This document shows positions 62,480 to 64,000 of a stretch of DNA of 64,000 nucleotides, in pieces; position 1 is the stretch's first letter, and every line of letters begins with the position of its first letter. Under the pieces are notes generated by a model. It was not told the origin of the DNA. It made no database searches and worked only from the letters and a program-made list of their open reading frames with translations. This DNA comes from Niveispirillum cyanobacteriorum (GTDB lineage Bacteria > Pseudomonadota > Alphaproteobacteria > Azospirillales > Azospirillaceae). The DNA is taken from the NCBI RefSeq assembly GCF_002868735.1, contig NZ_CP025613.1, forward strand, positions 558,001 to 622,000. Direction: 5' to 3'. Made by a program: the position numbers and the translations under genes.

Positions 62480-64000
62480 ATGAAGCTGCGCACCATCCTT
62501 ATGGCCGGCATTGCCGGCGGCCTGTCGGCAAACATGTTCTTTGCCACCGGTATCATTGCCGGTTCGGTGCCGCCCGGCTCTGATGGCAAGGCCGGTATTG
62601 CCGATCCTATGCGCTGGCCCATGGTGAAGGCACCGAAGCTGGCCGATGCCGCGACGGAAGCGAAGATCACCGCTCTGCTATCGCGGATGAGCGTGGAGGA
62701 AAAGGTGGGTCAGATGATCCAGGCCGACCTTCCCTCGATCAAGCCGTCGGATTTGCGCGACTATCCGCTGGGCTCCGTCCTGGCCGGGGGCGACAGTGCA
62801 CCGTTCAATGCGCCGGACCGGTCGGGCATCGGCCCCTGGGTCGATACTGCCCGCGCGCTGCGTGCCGTTGCCCTGGAACAACGGCCAGGACATGAACCAA
62901 TTCCCCTGATCTTCGGCATCGATGCCGTCCACGGAAACAGCAATGTCGTGGGGGCCACGCTATTCCCGCACAATATCGGTCTGGGGGCCGCCAACGATCC
63001 CGACCTGATCCGGCGCATCGGTGCCGCGACGGCACTGGAAACGGCGGCATCCGGCATCGACTGGGCCTTCGCCCCCACCCTGGCCGTCCCGCAGGATGAC
63101 CGCTGGGGCCGCACCTATGAAGGTTATTCTGAAGACCCGGACCTTGTGCGCCGCTATGCCGGCGCAATGGTGGAGGGCCTGCAGGGCGCCTATTCACCGG
63201 CGGGCTCTGACAGCGCTGTCCAGAAAGGGCGGGTGGCCGCGTCGGCTAAACACTTCCTGGGGGATGGCGGCACCACCAACGGCATCGACCAGGGCGACAC
63301 TGCCGTTGGTGAGGATGATCTGATCCGTATCCACGCCGCAGGATATCCGCCCGCGCTTCAGGCTGGGGCCATGACGGTCATGGTCAGCTTCTCCTCCTGG
63401 CAGGGGGTGAAGATGCATGGCAACGGCACCTTGCTGAATGGCGTGCTGAAGGATCGCTGGGGTTTCGATGGCTTTGTGATCAGCGACTGGAACGGTCATG
63501 CCCAGGTGCCGGGCTGCAAGGAGGATGATTGCGTCGCTTCCGTGATGGCCGGGATCGACATGCTGATGGCGCCTTATGACTGGAAGGCGCTGTTCAAGAA
63601 CATGGTGGCGCAGGTCAAGGCCGGGACCATTCCCATGGCCCGCCTGGATGATGCCGTGCGCCGCATCCTGCGCGTGAAATTCCGCCTTGGACTGTTTGAT
63701 GCCGCCCGCCCGCTGGAGGGCAAGGGCGAACTGCTGGGCAGCGCGGATCATCGTGCCTTGGCACGGGAGGCAGCGGCCAAATCGTTGGTCCTGCTGAAGA
63801 ACCAAGGCAATATCCTGCCGCTGAAAGCCAACGCCAGGGTGCTTGTGGCCGGCAGCGGTGCCGATGACATTGGGCGGCAGTCGGGCGGGTGGTCTCTGTC
63901 CTGGCAGGGCACGGGGAACAGGAACAGCGACTTTCCCAATGCGCAGTCGATCTATGCGGGCTTGAAGGAGACATTGTCGGCACAGGGGGGCGAGGCCATC
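62480..64000 (+). CDS. GH3 beta-glycosidase, 3' end outside the window
   Basis: The frame is open to the right edge, and 507 residues are visible. The ATG at 62480 has GAAGG 6 bases upstream and gives a signal peptide or membrane anchor (about 1-30). The catalytic (alpha/beta)8 domain follows: LSRMSVEEKVGQMIQ, IFGIDAVHGNSNV, FAPTLAVPQDDRWGRTYEGY, SAKHFLGDGGT and the nucleophile Asp336 in FVISDWNGH. The second domain begins at SLVLLKNQGNILPL. Family members are mostly beta-glucosidases and beta-xylosidases; this pattern is that of exo-1,3/1,4-beta-glucosidases. It is divergent from the fucosidase operon under a LacI-like operator. Confidence 0.92.
   Translation, partial: MKLRTILMAGIAGGLSANMFFATGIIAGSVPPGSDGKAGIADPMRWPMVKAPKLADAATEAKITALLSRMSVEEKVGQMIQADLPSIKPSDLRDYPLGSVLAGGDSAPFNAPDRSGIGPWVDTARALRAVALEQRPGHEPIPLIFGIDAVHGNSNVVGATLFPHNIGLGAANDPDLIRRIGAATALETAASGIDWAFAPTLAVPQDDRWGRTYEGYSEDPDLVRRYAGAMVEGLQGAYSPAGSDSAVQKGRVAASAKHFLGDGGTTNGIDQGDTAVGEDDLIRIHAAGYPPALQAGAMTVMVSFSSWQGVKMHGNGTLLNGVLKDRWGFDGFVISDWNGHAQVPGCKEDDCVASVMAGIDMLMAPYDWKALFKNMVAQVKAGTIPMARLDDAVRRILRVKFRLGLFDAARPLEGKGELLGSADHRALAREAAAKSLVLLKNQGNILPLKANARVLVAGSGADDIGRQSGGWSLSWQGTGNRNSDFPNAQSIYAGLKETLSAQGGEAI

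Overview
The window comes from a high-GC alphaproteobacterium. The synteny of rpiB-glyA-nrdR-ribD and ribE-ribBX-ribH-nusB-thiL, the MucR regulator, the GTG/TTG starts behind strong Shine-Dalgarno sites and the TonB-dependent and glycosidase content fit the Rhodospirillales/Azospirillaceae. A Niveispirillum-like genus is only a guess from gene content. No rRNA, tRNA, CRISPR array or insertion-sequence transposase was recognised.

Left edge (1-1.2 kb): the 3' end of a phage tail-fibre-like gene and a small companion, probably the end of a prophage or phage-derived locus, then about 0.7 kb without a convincing gene.

Accessory catabolic island (1.9-22 kb): a TonB-dependent receptor operon (receptor, aspartate-dehydrogenase-like protein, BASS transporter, LVIVD-repeat secreted protein), an aromatic-acid MFS permease, an FAH hydrolase with a TauE/SafE permease, an operon AspDH-VOC-DapA-like-kynureninase, an Na+-coupled SNF transporter, a LysR regulator, and a 3-hydroxyanthranilate meta-cleavage operon (aminomuconate semialdehyde dehydrogenase, a degenerate 4-hydroxy-2-oxovalerate-aldolase-like protein, oxalocrotonate decarboxylase, RidA-type 2-aminomuconate deaminase, 3-hydroxyanthranilate dioxygenase, ACMS decarboxylase). 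Together these look like uptake and degradation of a kynurenine-type compound through kynureninase, ring cleavage and the aminomuconate route. Three copies of a dyad GATATR-N10-YATATC lie in the two divergent promoter regions (10568-10626 and 16689-16710) and probably tie both operons to the LysR protein. The ring-cleavage operon carries a 197-bp tandem duplication that fuses the end of one gene to the start of the next.

Central part (22-46 kb): a MacAB-TolC-type efflux operon, a GAF-GGDEF protein, YbaK, an OmpR/EnvZ-type pair, a YjbH-like outer-membrane protein, an XRE-regulated aminotransferase plus glutamine-synthetase-like pair, a large FkbM-like/TPR/glycosyltransferase-like protein, a branched-chain acyl-CoA module (mmsA, acyl-CoA dehydrogenase, enoyl-CoA hydratase, thiolase), ribokinase and small proteins of unknown function.

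Core part (46-58.6 kb): rpiB-glyA-nrdR-ribD on the minus strand and ribE-ribBX-ribH-nusB-thiL on the plus strand, separated by regulators (MucR, MarR, PadR), a receiver-domain protein with a partner, and a methyltransferase. One inversion of about 8.4 kb would restore a continuous riboflavin operon. Right edge (58.6-64 kb): GH97 and GH29 glycosidases on the minus strand and a GH3 enzyme, cut by the window end, on the plus strand, with a LacI-type operator palindrome in the divergent promoter region.
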